From: an uncultured Anaerosolibacter sp.
GTDB lineage: Bacteria > Bacillota_A > Clostridia > Peptostreptococcales > Thermotaleaceae
Direction of reading: 5' to 3'
DNA length: 32,872 nt
Assembly (NCBI GenBank): GCA_937948705.1
Contig: CALECF010000068.1
Span: forward strand, 1-32,872
Below are positions 16,277-24,331 of the stretch, piece by piece (within the stretch, counting starts at the first letter, position 1; the number at the start of each line of letters is the position of its first letter). The notes below the pieces were generated by a model that was given only the letters and a program-made list of their open reading frames with translations, was not told the DNA's origin and made no database searches. The position numbers were made by a program, and so were the translations under genes.

Positions 16277-17818
16277 TTGAAGAAAAACTCATTTTTATAT
16301 GGAACAATCGTATTAATTATCGTTAACTTCATTGTACGTTTTCTAGGCTTTGCATATAAAATCATATTATCCCGTATGATTGGACCAGAAGGCATTGGAT
16401 TATTTCATTTAGTGCATCCTATTCTGATGGTATTTATCACATTAACCACCGCTGGGATTCCAGTTGCTGTTTCAAAACTTGTGGCACACTATTTATCTCT
16501 AAACAATAAACGGGGATGTAATAGGGTACTAGGCGTTTCCCTCATTCTTGGTCTCATCGTTAGTTCATTTATGTCCATTGCCTTGTTCTATTTTGCCAAG
16601 TACATTAGCATGAACATTCTTAAAAACCCCGATTCCTATATCAATGTGGTCGCCCTCATTCCTGCAATTTCCTTGATCACCCTCTCATCAATTTTAAGGG
16701 GTTACTATTATGGTCTAAAGGATGTTGGTCCTCCTGGAATGGCCCAAATTCTTGAACAGATATTTCGTGTGGCCTTTGTTGTAGGATTGCTATTTCTTTT
16801 AAAACCGAAGACATCCATCCATGCTTCAACAATCGCAATTCTGGGTATATCTTTTGGAGAATTTGCAGGTTTGCTTTGGCTGCTCTTAAAATTTAAGTAT
16901 TTTGAAGCCCTTAAATTGAGAAAGAATTACCATATACTTCTAGATGGAAGCCTAAATATTTTAGGCAAAATAATATACATATCCATACCGATCACATTGT
17001 CAAGAATGATCAGTGTCATCATGCAGTCACTGAATGCTGTGCTAATCCCACAACGCCTACAGGTTATAGGTTATGGTCCACAGGAAGCATTGTCAGCCTT
17101 TGGTAAGCTTACAGGCATGGCGATGCCGCTGCTGTTCTTACCGTTCATCGTGACTTCAGCTTTGGTTGTGAATATTATCCCCAATGTCTCTGAGGAAATG
17201 GTCCATAAGAATTGGCGAGAAATCAGTTTAAAATCCAATTTAGCGATTCGAATGACCTTACTCGTTTCTGTTCCTTTAACTGCTCTATTTATCTTTTTTG
17301 CAGACCCTATTTGCAGATTTATCTATGCCCAGGATGAAGTAGGCAGATATCTTTCCCTATTATCCTATTCAACCATTTTTCTTAGTCTTCACCATACTGT
17401 ATCAGGCATTCTACATGGTATGGGGAAACAGGTTATGACCACTGTTAATTATTTGATTGGTACTGCATTACAATTAGCATGTACCTATTATCTGGTTGCC
17501 AACCCTCAGTTTGGTGTTAATGGCTTTATCATCGGATTTATACTGTCGACCTTTACAATGTTTGTTCTTAATTATTTAGGTTTATGTAGAACAATAACGT
17601 TAAAAATTAATGTATTTAATGCATTCTTCAAGCCATTGATGGCAACTATGATCATGATCCTACTTATGGTGAATTCATTTCAGTTGCTTACTTTAACACC
17701 ACTACATTTCGCTTTACGTGTGATCATCACAATATCTATTGGGTTCGCAAGTTATACTGCTGCTATATTCATTACAGGATGCATTCGCTGGCGGACAATT
17801 CAGTATCTATTCAAGTGA
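16277..17818 (+). CDS. spoVB: Stage V sporulation protein B-like lipid/polysaccharide flippase
   Basis: A 513-residue integral membrane protein of the MOP flippase superfamily with about 14 hydrophobic helices. The N-terminus (KKNSFLYGTIVLII, then GFAYKIILSRMIGPEGIGLF) is characteristic of SpoVB/YtgP-type transporters, which move lipid-linked cell-wall precursors and are needed for spore cortex formation. The start is TTG at 16277 with AAGGTGAT just upstream; the nearby ATG at 16272 is out of frame and stops at once. It is monocistronic and ends at a shared hairpin. A vegetative MurJ/Amj-like role cannot be excluded by sequence alone. Confidence 0.88.
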   Translation: MKKNSFLYGTIVLIIVNFIVRFLGFAYKIILSRMIGPEGIGLFHLVHPILMVFITLTTAGIPVAVSKLVAHYLSLNNKRGCNRVLGVSLILGLIVSSFMSIALFYFAKYISMNILKNPDSYINVVALIPAISLITLSSILRGYYYGLKDVGPPGMAQILEQIFRVAFVVGLLFLLKPKTSIHASTIAILGISFGEFAGLLWLLLKFKYFEALKLRKNYHILLDGSLNILGKIIYISIPITLSRMISVIMQSLNAVLIPQRLQVIGYGPQEALSAFGKLTGMAMPLLFLPFIVTSALVVNIIPNVSEEMVHKNWREISLKSNLAIRMTLLVSVPLTALFIFFADPICRFIYAQDEVGRYLSLLSYSTIFLSLHHTVSGILHGMGKQVMTTVNYLIGTALQLACTYYLVANPQFGVNGFIIGFILSTFTMFVLNYLGLCRTITLKINVFNAFFKPLMATMIMILLMVNSFQLLTLTPLHFALRVIITISIGFASYTAAIFITGCIRWRTIQYLFK

Positions 17819-17860
17819 TAATATGCATAAAGTGTTCATCATTTCTACATAAGTCCTTAT

Positions 17861-17917
17861 AAAAATAGTAGACTGATTTGGAACTAATAATTAGTTCCAA
17901 ATCAGTCTACTATTTTT
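17861..17917. terminator. Perfect 28-bp-arm hairpin, bidirectional terminator of spoVB and 6S RNA
   Basis: Arms 17861-17888 and 17890-17917 are perfectly complementary with a single central base. The outer five pairs are A-T, so each strand ends the hairpin in TTTTT and can terminate transcripts arriving from either side: spoVB on plus and the 6S RNA on minus. No coding potential is apparent. Confidence 0.85.
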
Positions 17918-18095
17918 CCCAGAATGCCGTTCGCCTCTAAATTCATACCCTAGCCTCAACTAGGTGGGTGTCTTATCCTTTACTTCTGAAGTCCACACAT
18001 AGGAGGCATTTCATTGATAAAGGAACACAAACTCCCGAATAAATCCTGTAGGTTGAATTTACAGGGCTTCACGAACACCCCAGGTTTTAAATCTA
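17918..18095 (-). ncRNA. ssrS: 6S RNA
   Basis: About 178 nt on the minus strand with 6S RNA hallmarks. The 5' end CCTGGGGTGTTCG pairs with the 3' end CGAACGGCATTCTGGG to close a long terminal stem. On the 3' side of the central bubble is GACACCCACCTAG-TTGAGG-CTAGG, matching the short hairpin seen in known 6S RNAs. A hairpin CCTGTA...TACAGG lies on the 5' side. It has its own TATAAT promoter and is followed by a strong terminator. 6S RNA binds vegetative RNA polymerase holoenzyme and templates short product RNAs. It fills most of the gene-free stretch 17819-18283. Ends are estimated within a few bases. Confidence 0.85.
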
Positions 18096-18100
18096 CTCTT

Positions 18101-18129
18101 ATTATACATGAATCTTCTACAAATGAAAA
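18101..18129 (-). promoter_or_regulatory. Promoter of 6S RNA
   Basis: On the minus strand TATAAT (18106-18101) is preceded at 17 nt by TTTTCA (18129-18124), a moderate -35. The expected start is near 18093-18095, just where the 6S secondary structure begins. Confidence 0.65.
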
Positions 18130-18224
18130 GTCTATAAATCTTGCATTTTACCCATTTATTACTGATTATGCTGCGATTTAATGGTTTCATTATAAAATAC
18201 TTAGATTCTTATATTTTTATATTC

Positions 18225-18255
18225 GACTAGCAACTTCGTCATAAAGTTGCTAGTC
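18225..18255 (-). terminator. Hairpin after ftsH
   Basis: A perfect 12-bp inverted repeat (18225-18236 and 18244-18255) with a 7-nt loop, 29 bp after the ftsH stop. The T run after it is weak, so it may be a poor terminator or a transcript 3'-end stabiliser. The region 18130-18224 is plain AT-rich DNA in which I see nothing else. Confidence 0.6.
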
Positions 18256-18283
18256 CCCTTACGTTTTAGGAACATATATGTGG

Positions 18284-20059
18284 CTATACAGCTTCTTCAA
18301 GGTTTTCACTAATGATTAGGTCCAGGTCATCTTCATTTAAAGTTTCTTTCTCCAATAGCATCTGAGCAATCTTCTCTAACAGTGAAACATTATTATGCAG
18401 AATATTTTTCGTTTCTTCATATAACTGATGAATGGTCTTCTTACATTCATCCAGCATAATACGGTCTATACCCGTATTACTATAATTATTTACCACATCA
18501 TAATTAAGCAATCCTGTTGATTGATTCATACCAAAACGCTTCATCATAGCTAAGATCGTGGATGTTGCTTTTTCAATATCATTACTCGCACCTGTCGTAA
18601 TGTTATCCTCTCCTAAGATAATCTCTTCAGCTGCTCTTCCCCCCAGAGATATTCTAATTTGATTCAACATTTCTTTCTTGCTTCTGCACATTTTGTCGGG
18701 AGCGATATTCATACTAAACCCGCCAGCTCCTTTGGTGCTTGGAATAATCGTTACTTTGGTCACCCTATTCTCTGGGGCCACTAGTTTTGTAATTAATGCA
18801 TGTCCAGCTTCGTGGTAAGCAATGAGTTCCCGATCCTCTTGTGAAATCGTACTACGGTCCTTTTTTTCCTCTCCAGCAATTACCGTATAATATGCCTTAT
18901 CTATATGCTCATGCATGATTTCATCTGTATTCTGCTTTGCTGCCAAAATAGCTGCCTCGTTAAGTAAAGCTTCAAGCTCTGCTCCACTAAAGTATACGGT
19001 TTCTTGAGCCAGCCTACCCAAATCTATTCCAGGTGCCATTGGTTTTCTGCTGCTATGCAATTTCAGAATTTGGCGACGTGCATTTACATCTGGTAGACCC
19101 ACTTCGATTTGTCTATCAAATCTTCCAGGTCGAAGTAAAGCTTCATCTAAAGTATCCAATCTATTCGTAGCTGCTATAATGATGATACCCTCATTCTCAT
19201 TAAAACCTGACATTTCAGTTAACAAAGCATTTAGTGTTCTATCATTTTCATCGCTGCCATTCATGCCATCCCTTTTTTTACCTAGGGCATCGATTTCATC
19301 AATAAAGATTACACATTTTTGGTGTTCCCTTGCTTTCTTAAATAAACTTCTAATTCTCCCCGCACCAAGCCCAGCATATATTTGCACAAAGTCCGAACCA
19401 GAAACAGCATAAAAAGGAACCCCTGCTTCACCTGCCAATGCCTTTGCCAATAAGGTTTTACCGGTTCCTGGAGGACCATAAAGGATTACTCCACGAGGAA
19501 TTCTTGCCCCATATTTCGCATATTTTTCAGGGTTCTGTAGAAAATCTACAAGGTCCATGATACTTTCCTTAGCCTCTTCATTCCCGGCTACACTGGCAAA
19601 CGTTACTGTGATATCCCCTTGAGGAATCGCCTCCATGTTTGACATCTTATTAAACTCCATGGAAGTTTGTTTTGACGACTGTTTTGACATAAATATAGCC
19701 ATACCTGCAAAAACCACAATAAATCCAACGAATCCGATGATATTCGTTACTATCGAATTTGCAGTATTCTCCTCAACCTTCACATTGTGCATGAGTAAGG
19801 TCTCTTTAAAACTCTCAGTCCTTGGGTTATCCGTAATAAATTCTTTTCCATTCTTGAGCAACCCTTCAAGCTTGGGATCATCTACATAATAAACCGTTTC
19901 AACTTTTCCTGCTTTTACCTGATCCAAAAACTCATTGTAATGAAGTACTACAGGCTCAACTTTACCCATAAATTGAAAATAAGCTATACCACACAGTAAG
20001 CTTAACAAAAGAACTATCATAACAGTAATTGATATTTTTCTATTCATACGAATTTTCAT
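18284..20059 (-). CDS. ftsH: FtsH-family ATP-dependent membrane metalloprotease (divergent paralogue)
   Basis: A 591-residue membrane AAA+ protease. Order: TM helix about 10-30, FtsH extracytoplasmic domain about 36-98, TM helix about 98-114, AAA+ domain with Walker A GPPGTGKT (185-192), Walker B IFIDEID (241-247) and second region of homology ending RPGRFDR (300-306), then M41 peptidase with HEAGH (406-410) and downstream SNDIEKAT supplying the third zinc ligand. The substrate-gripping pore motif, usually F-V-G, reads IYAG (217-220). I chose the ATG at 20059 because AGGGGG lies upstream; the in-frame ATG at 20146 sits inside the preceding terminator. The usual tilS/hpt neighbours are absent, so this may be a second FtsH. 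It degrades membrane and regulatory proteins. Confidence 0.92.
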   Translation of the reverse strand: MKIRMNRKISITVMIVLLLSLLCGIAYFQFMGKVEPVVLHYNEFLDQVKAGKVETVYYVDDPKLEGLLKNGKEFITDNPRTESFKETLLMHNVKVEENTANSIVTNIIGFVGFIVVFAGMAIFMSKQSSKQTSMEFNKMSNMEAIPQGDITVTFASVAGNEEAKESIMDLVDFLQNPEKYAKYGARIPRGVILYGPPGTGKTLLAKALAGEAGVPFYAVSGSDFVQIYAGLGAGRIRSLFKKAREHQKCVIFIDEIDALGKKRDGMNGSDENDRTLNALLTEMSGFNENEGIIIIAATNRLDTLDEALLRPGRFDRQIEVGLPDVNARRQILKLHSSRKPMAPGIDLGRLAQETVYFSGAELEALLNEAAILAAKQNTDEIMHEHIDKAYYTVIAGEEKKDRSTISQEDRELIAYHEAGHALITKLVAPENRVTKVTIIPSTKGAGGFSMNIAPDKMCRSKKEMLNQIRISLGGRAAEEIILGEDNITTGASNDIEKATSTILAMMKRFGMNQSTGLLNYDVVNNYSNTGIDRIMLDECKKTIHQLYEETKNILHNNVSLLEKIAQMLLEKETLNEDDLDLIISENLEEAV

Positions 20060-20139
20060 ATCTTTACCCCCTTTTCTGTTATGTACCATCGGGCGTAGTT
20101 TACATAATAAGTATTGTACCACACTTTTATATAAAAGAA

Positions 20140-20169
20140 AAGCCATTTAAGGGTACCCTTAAATGGCTT
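20140..20169 (-). terminator. Intrinsic terminator, perfect 30-bp palindrome
   Basis: Arms 20140-20154 and 20155-20169 are perfectly complementary without a spacer. On the minus strand it is followed by TTTTCTTTT. It ends the nucleoid-protein operon upstream of ftsH. Confidence 0.8.
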
Positions 20170-20174
20170 AAATA

Positions 20175-20627
20175 CTAAATATTGTCACCTTCATACTCCA
20201 TGACTTCCGTATAAATAAACGTATCAATCACGATTTCTTCAACATCCTCATTTTTCTTTTTCAGCAACCTGAAGATGAAATCTACCATATCAGGAGCCAA
20301 ATATTTGTAATCCTCGTAAATATTTAAGATTACATGAATGATGGGCTGATGGATGTGATCCAGCATTTGTTGACGAATGTTTTCATCAGGCATTTCTTCA
20401 CTTAGGAACCCTCTCCATAATGGTTGCTCCATCATCATCTTTCTATTGTTCTCAGGGGAAATATAATGAATATGGGCCTCGCAGACACCTTCCTGGACTC
20501 TCGTATTGCTAAATATCCAGGATTGGGAAGCATCTGTAATAAAATGAGCATTCATATGAATAGGTAACCCCTTCAAAACCGTTATATTTTGCTTGGCGAT
20601 ATTTAAAAATTGTATCACTTTCATCAT
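20175..20627 (-). CDS. Protein of unknown function
   Basis: A 150-residue acidic soluble protein with no recognised motif; no signal peptide or membrane helix. The C-terminal half is rich in charged helices (RLLKKKNEDVEEIVIDTF). The start is the ATG at 20627 (or the next ATG at 20624), with AAGGAAAGGA upstream; a longer frame to 20654 would overlap the preceding gene. It is 8 bp downstream of the nucleoid-associated protein gene and ends at the same terminator, so the two form an operon and may act together. Function unknown. Confidence 0.75.
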   Translation of the reverse strand: MMKVIQFLNIAKQNITVLKGLPIHMNAHFITDASQSWIFSNTRVQEGVCEAHIHYISPENNRKMMMEQPLWRGFLSEEMPDENIRQQMLDHIHQPIIHVILNIYEDYKYLAPDMVDFIFRLLKKKNEDVEEIVIDTFIYTEVMEYEGDNI

Positions 20628-20635
20628 TCCTTTCC

Positions 20636-21676
20636 TTATCTTTCTTGAAAACATCTCACATTTTTTATAATAAGATTTACAGTTCCGTCACCATTTCTTT
20701 TGATTTCAAACTTCATGTTATCCTCATAGTCCTCATATTCCGCCCTTATTTCCACCCCTGTGTCTGTCTTCATTACACGTTTTTTCATTTTCTTTTCTAC
20801 CCATTTCTTATCGATTTCAAAGTTATCAATAGGCATGCCTTCTTTATGAAAATGTTGTACAAAATTTTGTTGCATATCCATATCATTGCCAAAAACATTC
20901 TGAGTAAACTTCTCAATATCAATTTCAGCAGAATCTTTTAAAGAAGTAATCATTTCTGCTCTAACTTCCTGTGCTTTTTCAAAGTCTTCCTTAAGATTTT
21001 TTCTTGTCCATTTTTCAGTCAAGTTTTTAAAACTTCTAGTTTTATCGCGGCTATCTATCAATACATCACAGCAAAGAAAATTATTGGCGAAAAAATGAGC
21101 TATTTCTGAATCTTCATCTTTACCGTAGCTTTGTTTGTCAAGGACGATCAAATCAAATTCTTCCTCCGTATCAAAGGGTTTAATAAAGGCACATTTTTGT
21201 ATTTTTTGGCCAATCCCTGGTAATCCAATGGCTTGGGGTAGGATCGATATTCTTAACTGATCGTCAATGAACTCCACATTATGTATAAATGATTTTTTAT
21301 AATCCATCTTTAGAATACCAATATAGTTTTCCTCATGGGCTGAATACAAACATATAACTAAGTCTGCGGAAGATATTTGATTATTGTTTTTCATAGCCCT
21401 GAACATATGTTGCGCAATGATGTGGGAAGATTCTAGGAATCTACTATCGTCCTGAAATATAGCTTGGCAGGCATTTTTTACGGTTGTCATTCCATCCTTA
21501 AACTTAGCCTTTTTGTTTTCTTCATCCGCCAAGGATTTTACGATATGCTTCTCTAAAAATTCGTGGATGTCCTCGTCAATTTCTTGTTCAAAGTCCGCTA
21601 AAATAGGTGTATCTGCATTTCTATCTAAAACATGAATAATTGCCTTCTTTATGATGACAGCATCAATATTTCTCAT
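20636..21676 (-). CDS. 37-kDa nucleoid-associated protein, NdpA/YejK family
   Basis: A 346-residue soluble protein that fits the NA37/YejK family. The N-terminal pattern (IKKAIIHVLDRNADTPILAD, followed by a D-E-D/H-FLEKHI stretch) and central FDLIVLDKQ plus FFANNFL segments are typical. Family members bind the nucleoid; some are encoded near mobile elements, but nothing mobile is seen here. I chose ATG 21676 because GGGAGGG lies upstream with acceptable spacing; the frame extends six codons further. It is first in a two-gene operon with the unknown protein that follows. Confidence 0.78.
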   Translation of the reverse strand: MRNIDAVIIKKAIIHVLDRNADTPILADFEQEIDEDIHEFLEKHIVKSLADEENKKAKFKDGMTTVKNACQAIFQDDSRFLESSHIIAQHMFRAMKNNNQISSADLVICLYSAHEENYIGILKMDYKKSFIHNVEFIDDQLRISILPQAIGLPGIGQKIQKCAFIKPFDTEEEFDLIVLDKQSYGKDEDSEIAHFFANNFLCCDVLIDSRDKTRSFKNLTEKWTRKNLKEDFEKAQEVRAEMITSLKDSAEIDIEKFTQNVFGNDMDMQQNFVQHFHKEGMPIDNFEIDKKWVEKKMKKRVMKTDTGVEIRAEYEDYEDNMKFEIKRNGDGTVNLIIKNVRCFQER

Positions 21677-21723
21677 TGTTTTGCTCCCTCCCATTCTTCC
21701 TGCATTCCAAAACAGATAATAAG

Positions 21724-21729
21724 ATTATA
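21724..21729 (-). promoter_or_regulatory. Possible -10 element of the nucleoid-protein operon
   Basis: TATAAT on the minus strand about 48 bp before the chosen start. The expected -35 position carries only a weak match (TTTTAA), so this is a tentative call. Confidence 0.35.
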
Positions 21730-21844
21730 CTATAAGATTGGTGAGGTTAAAAGCCAGACCTACTACCAAATGTATTTTACATTTATAAATAATTCATCCT
21801 CATTTGATAAAGAATAAAAACATTAGCATAAAGGAGATGATTTT

Positions 21845-22033
21845 TTGAATACCACAAAGTTGTTAGTTTCCTGTTTTGTATATTTCATCCATAGTATCAT
21901 CGGAATTATTTTAGCAAGAAAGCATCATGCTTCTATTCTATTAGGCGGAATCTTAGGTTTCCTCTTTATACCGTTTTTTTTCAATCTACTACCTCTCCTA
22001 TCAAACAGAGGAAATAAAATGAAAAACTCCTAG
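21845..22033 (+). CDS. Small two-helix membrane protein
   Basis: A 62-residue hydrophobic protein with two predicted membrane helices (about 6-23 and 31-52) separated by a basic loop (RKHH). It ends with a charged tail NRGNKMKNS. The start is TTG at 21845, with AAAGGAGATG about 9 nt upstream. It stands alone on the plus strand between oppositely oriented genes. No family recognised; the good ribosome site and hydrophobic pattern argue it is real. Confidence 0.55.
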   Translation: MNTTKLLVSCFVYFIHSIIGIILARKHHASILLGGILGFLFIPFFFNLLPLLSNRGNKMKNS

Positions 22034-22060
22034 TATCCTATCATGTCTTTTCAACAAAAA

Positions 22061-22082
22061 AGGAAGCATTTTCTTGCTTCCT
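22061..22082 (-). terminator. Intrinsic terminator after the 56-residue Cys-containing gene
   Basis: AGGAAGCA/TGCTTCCT form an 8-bp stem with a 6-nt loop; on the minus strand it runs into TTTTTTG. The hairpin may also help end the plus-strand small membrane protein transcript, although without a T run in that direction. Confidence 0.7.
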
Positions 22083-22161
22083 AATGAAATCATTCACTAT
22101 GATAGTCTCTACTTTTTAAGCATCTTTTGTTTAGATCACTAAAGTTACCATCCGTATCCTG

Positions 22162-22332
22162 CTAGATAAACTTCAATTGATAAATCTTCTTTTCTTCATC
22201 CTTTATCTCACCTACCACTTGATACAATAGGCCAAAACAACTAAAAATATCACCTTTTTCTGCGACGGCTGGTAACGAAATTTCTTCAGCTGGTACCAAT
22301 TCTTCACATGCAAAACAATAGTAGGTGCGCAT
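22162..22332 (-). CDS. Small protein with CxxC motif, unknown
   Basis: A 56-residue acidic protein with YYCFACEEL near the N-terminus and a further Cys in FSCFGLLYQV. The CxxC plus one Cys could bind a metal or form a redox site, but there is no full zinc ribbon. I chose the ATG at 22332 (MRTYYCF); GGGGGG and AGGAA lie upstream. It ends before a good terminator, supporting a real transcript. No family recognised. Confidence 0.55.
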   Translation of the reverse strand: MRTYYCFACEELVPAEEISLPAVAEKGDIFSCFGLLYQVVGEIKDEEKKIYQLKFI

Positions 22333-22492
22333 TGTTCCTATTCCCCCCTGCAAGCTAGCTTATACTATTGAGAATTCTATACAGGAGACAGCATTCCTTT
22401 TCCATGTTGTGAAAATCATATTTCAACATTCTACAAATTTTTCAGGGTATGTTACGATGTCGAAACGTCACAAGTCTATGATGATCCTATCA

Positions 22493-22663
22493 TTAGTAAC
22501 GGTTATATTTCAATACCTTATCCCATAAAAATATGCCCATACCTATAATCAACATTAATTCAACCATTCTAGCACGAATAAAACTACCTAACAGCATATT
22601 TATAGAATTCTTCTGGGGTTTCTTGTATAGATAATCAAGTTCTTCCCTTGTTAATTGCTCCAT
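22493..22663 (-). CDS. Small single-helix membrane protein, short enough to be missed
   Basis: A 56-residue frame: a charged N-terminus (MEQLTREELDYLYKKPQ), then a hydrophobic helix (about 34-47, VELMLIIGMGIFLW) and a short basic tail ending NRY. GGAGGG lies 8 nt before the ATG at 22663, a strong ribosome site. The amphipathic-then-membrane layout resembles small regulatory or anchoring proteins, but no family is recognised. Neighbours are other small genes on the same strand, without clear operon structure. Confidence 0.6.
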   Translation of the reverse strand: MEQLTREELDYLYKKPQKNSINMLLGSFIRARMVELMLIIGMGIFLWDKVLKYNRY

Positions 22664-22839
22664 GAAACCATCCCTCCAGCAACCTATTTATCAACATAAT
22701 TATACATGATATTACATTTATTTGAAATATGTTGTCGGAAAGTTAGTACTTTATTCCTATGCCTTATTCTAAAATGTTAGATCGTATTTCATAGTTTAGT
22801 ATATACAGAATCATTCACCCTATCACGACTGTTTGAACT

Positions 22840-23028
22840 CTATATTCTACTTAACTTTTTAAAAAAATCTTTTTTAAATTCCCTTAAAATACTTATGGAA
22901 TCATATATATCTAATAACATATCTTTATCATAAACTACATGGATACGCTCTCTTAAAAACTGAATTTCTTGGTTAATAAACTCAATTCCCTGAACGTATG
23001 TAGATATATGATGGTTTCCATCGATCAT
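22840..23028 (-). CDS. Small helical protein, unknown
   Basis: A 62-residue, probably all-helical protein (IEFINQEIQFLRERI, then LLDIYDSISILREFKKDFFKKL). I chose the ATG at 23028 because GGGGGTG lies 6 nt upstream. The size and two-helix layout recall Spo0E-like phosphatases, but the SQELD signature is absent, so I do not assign it. No signal peptide or membrane helix. Confidence 0.5.
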   Translation of the reverse strand: MIDGNHHISTYVQGIEFINQEIQFLRERIHVVYDKDMLLDIYDSISILREFKKDFFKKLSRI

Positions 23029-23110
23029 AGATAACACCCCCATATAATTGCCTAGAATATTATTCTACACACGCCCTAAGGAATCCTTCGATTTTTGTAT
23101 TACATTTCTT

Positions 23111-23140
23111 ACATTTTCATTATAATTATAATGAAAATGT
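23111..23140. repeat. Perfect 30-bp palindrome at the threonine dehydrogenase stop codon
   Basis: Arms 23111-23125 and 23126-23140 are perfect complements with no spacer; the last base is shared with the stop codon of the dehydrogenase gene. There is no T run on the minus strand, so it is an unusual terminator. It may instead be a regulator site for the next small gene or an mRNA end hairpin. Confidence 0.7.
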
Positions 23141-24096
23141 TACACACTGAGTTTTTTTCTTAGCTTTGACAACATATCTACAGTCATTGAAGATAAATTG
23201 TATTTTGGATTCCAGCCCCACTCTTCCCTTGCTACGCTGTCATCTAAGGAATTTGGCCATGAGTCTGCTATACTTTGTCGTATAGGATCCACATGATAAT
23301 CCATAGTAAACCCAGGTATGTGCTTTTTAATCTCAGCAAAAATCCTTTCGGGTGTAAAACTCATGGCTGTTACATTAAACGCATTACGATGAACGAGTTT
23401 ACTCGGATCTGCTTCCATTAACTGAACGATTGCATCCAACGCATCAGGCATATACATCATATCCATGGCAGTTCCTTCTTTTAAATAGCATGTAAATTTC
23501 CCCTTTTGAATTGCATCATAATAGATGTGTACTGCATAATCCGTCGTACCACCTCCAGGCAAAGTTTCATAAGAGACCAAACCAGGATATCGTACGCCTC
23601 TCGTATCTACATTAAATTTTTGGTTGTAATAATCACATAACAATTCTCCACTAACCTTCGTAACGCCATACATTGTTGTAGGACGTTGAAGGGTATCTTG
23701 AGGGGTTTTATCAGGTGGCGTTGATGGTCCAAAGGCTGCAATTGAACTAGGTGTAAATAAGGCGCACTTTCTTTCCCTTGCAACCTCCAGGGCATTAAAT
23801 AGTCCATCAACATTTACCTTCCAAGCCAACGTTGGATTGCCTTCTCCCACCGCTGATAATAAAGCTGCCAAGTGGATGATAGTATCGATGTCGTATTTTT
23901 TTACTGTTTCTGCAATTTCTTCTGCCTTTAAAACATCTACAATTTCAAATGGCCCTTCTTCCACAATCTTGCTCCCTATTTCCCTGGTCTTGCTGCTAGC
24001 AACTACATTGTTTACACCATAGATATTTCTAAGATGTGTCGTTAGCTCTGAACCAATCTGTCCTAAGGCTCCTGTGATTAAAATTTTCTTCATCAT
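23140..24096 (-). CDS. SDR-type L-threonine 3-dehydrogenase (epimerase-like)
   Basis: A 318-residue extended short-chain dehydrogenase. The NAD-binding motif GALGQIG (9-15) and catalytic Y143-xxx-K147 are present. The segments SSIAAFGP, RYPGLVSYETLPGGGTTDYAV and DMMYMPDALDA are typical of the GalE-like threonine dehydrogenases that oxidise L-threonine to 2-amino-3-ketobutyrate. GGAGG is 6 nt upstream. The usual partner, glycine C-acetyltransferase (kbl), is not adjacent, so the product must be used by an enzyme encoded elsewhere or decarboxylate to aminoacetone. A related sugar-nucleotide epimerase is the alternative but less likely. Confidence 0.82.
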   Translation of the reverse strand: MMKKILITGALGQIGSELTTHLRNIYGVNNVVASSKTREIGSKIVEEGPFEIVDVLKAEEIAETVKKYDIDTIIHLAALLSAVGEGNPTLAWKVNVDGLFNALEVARERKCALFTPSSIAAFGPSTPPDKTPQDTLQRPTTMYGVTKVSGELLCDYYNQKFNVDTRGVRYPGLVSYETLPGGGTTDYAVHIYYDAIQKGKFTCYLKEGTAMDMMYMPDALDAIVQLMEADPSKLVHRNAFNVTAMSFTPERIFAEIKKHIPGFTMDYHVDPIRQSIADSWPNSLDDSVAREEWGWNPKYNLSSMTVDMLSKLRKKLSV

Positions 24097-24284
24097 TCCA
24101 CTCCTCCAAATTTTTTTGATGAAATAAAATACACCTGGTATTCATGCTTTCTAACCATATCCTTTTATTAACATATACTATTATTAACAAATACCCAATC
24201 ATTCATCATTTATGTAGTAGCTTTATAGACAAGATATTGTTATCCCAACAATTTATTTTGGTGATTGTGGGTATTCATAACGTA

Positions 24285-24290
24285 TATAAT
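24285..24290 (+). promoter_or_regulatory. Possible -10 element of mgtC
   Basis: TATAAT lies 42 bp before the ATG. No convincing -35 at 16-18 bp is visible. No Mg-sensing riboswitch is seen in the short upstream region. Confidence 0.4.
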
Positions 24291-24331
24291 CTTTGAGCAT
24301 TCCTGAAACTAGAAAAAAGGAGGTTATTTGT

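Noticed and set aside
22840..23028. Spo0E-like phosphatase
   Set aside because: Size and helices fit, but the SQELD signature is missing, so the gene is left as unknown.
24097..24331. Mg-sensing riboswitch upstream of mgtC
   Set aside because: The region is short and AT-rich, and I can find none of the conserved M-box helices.
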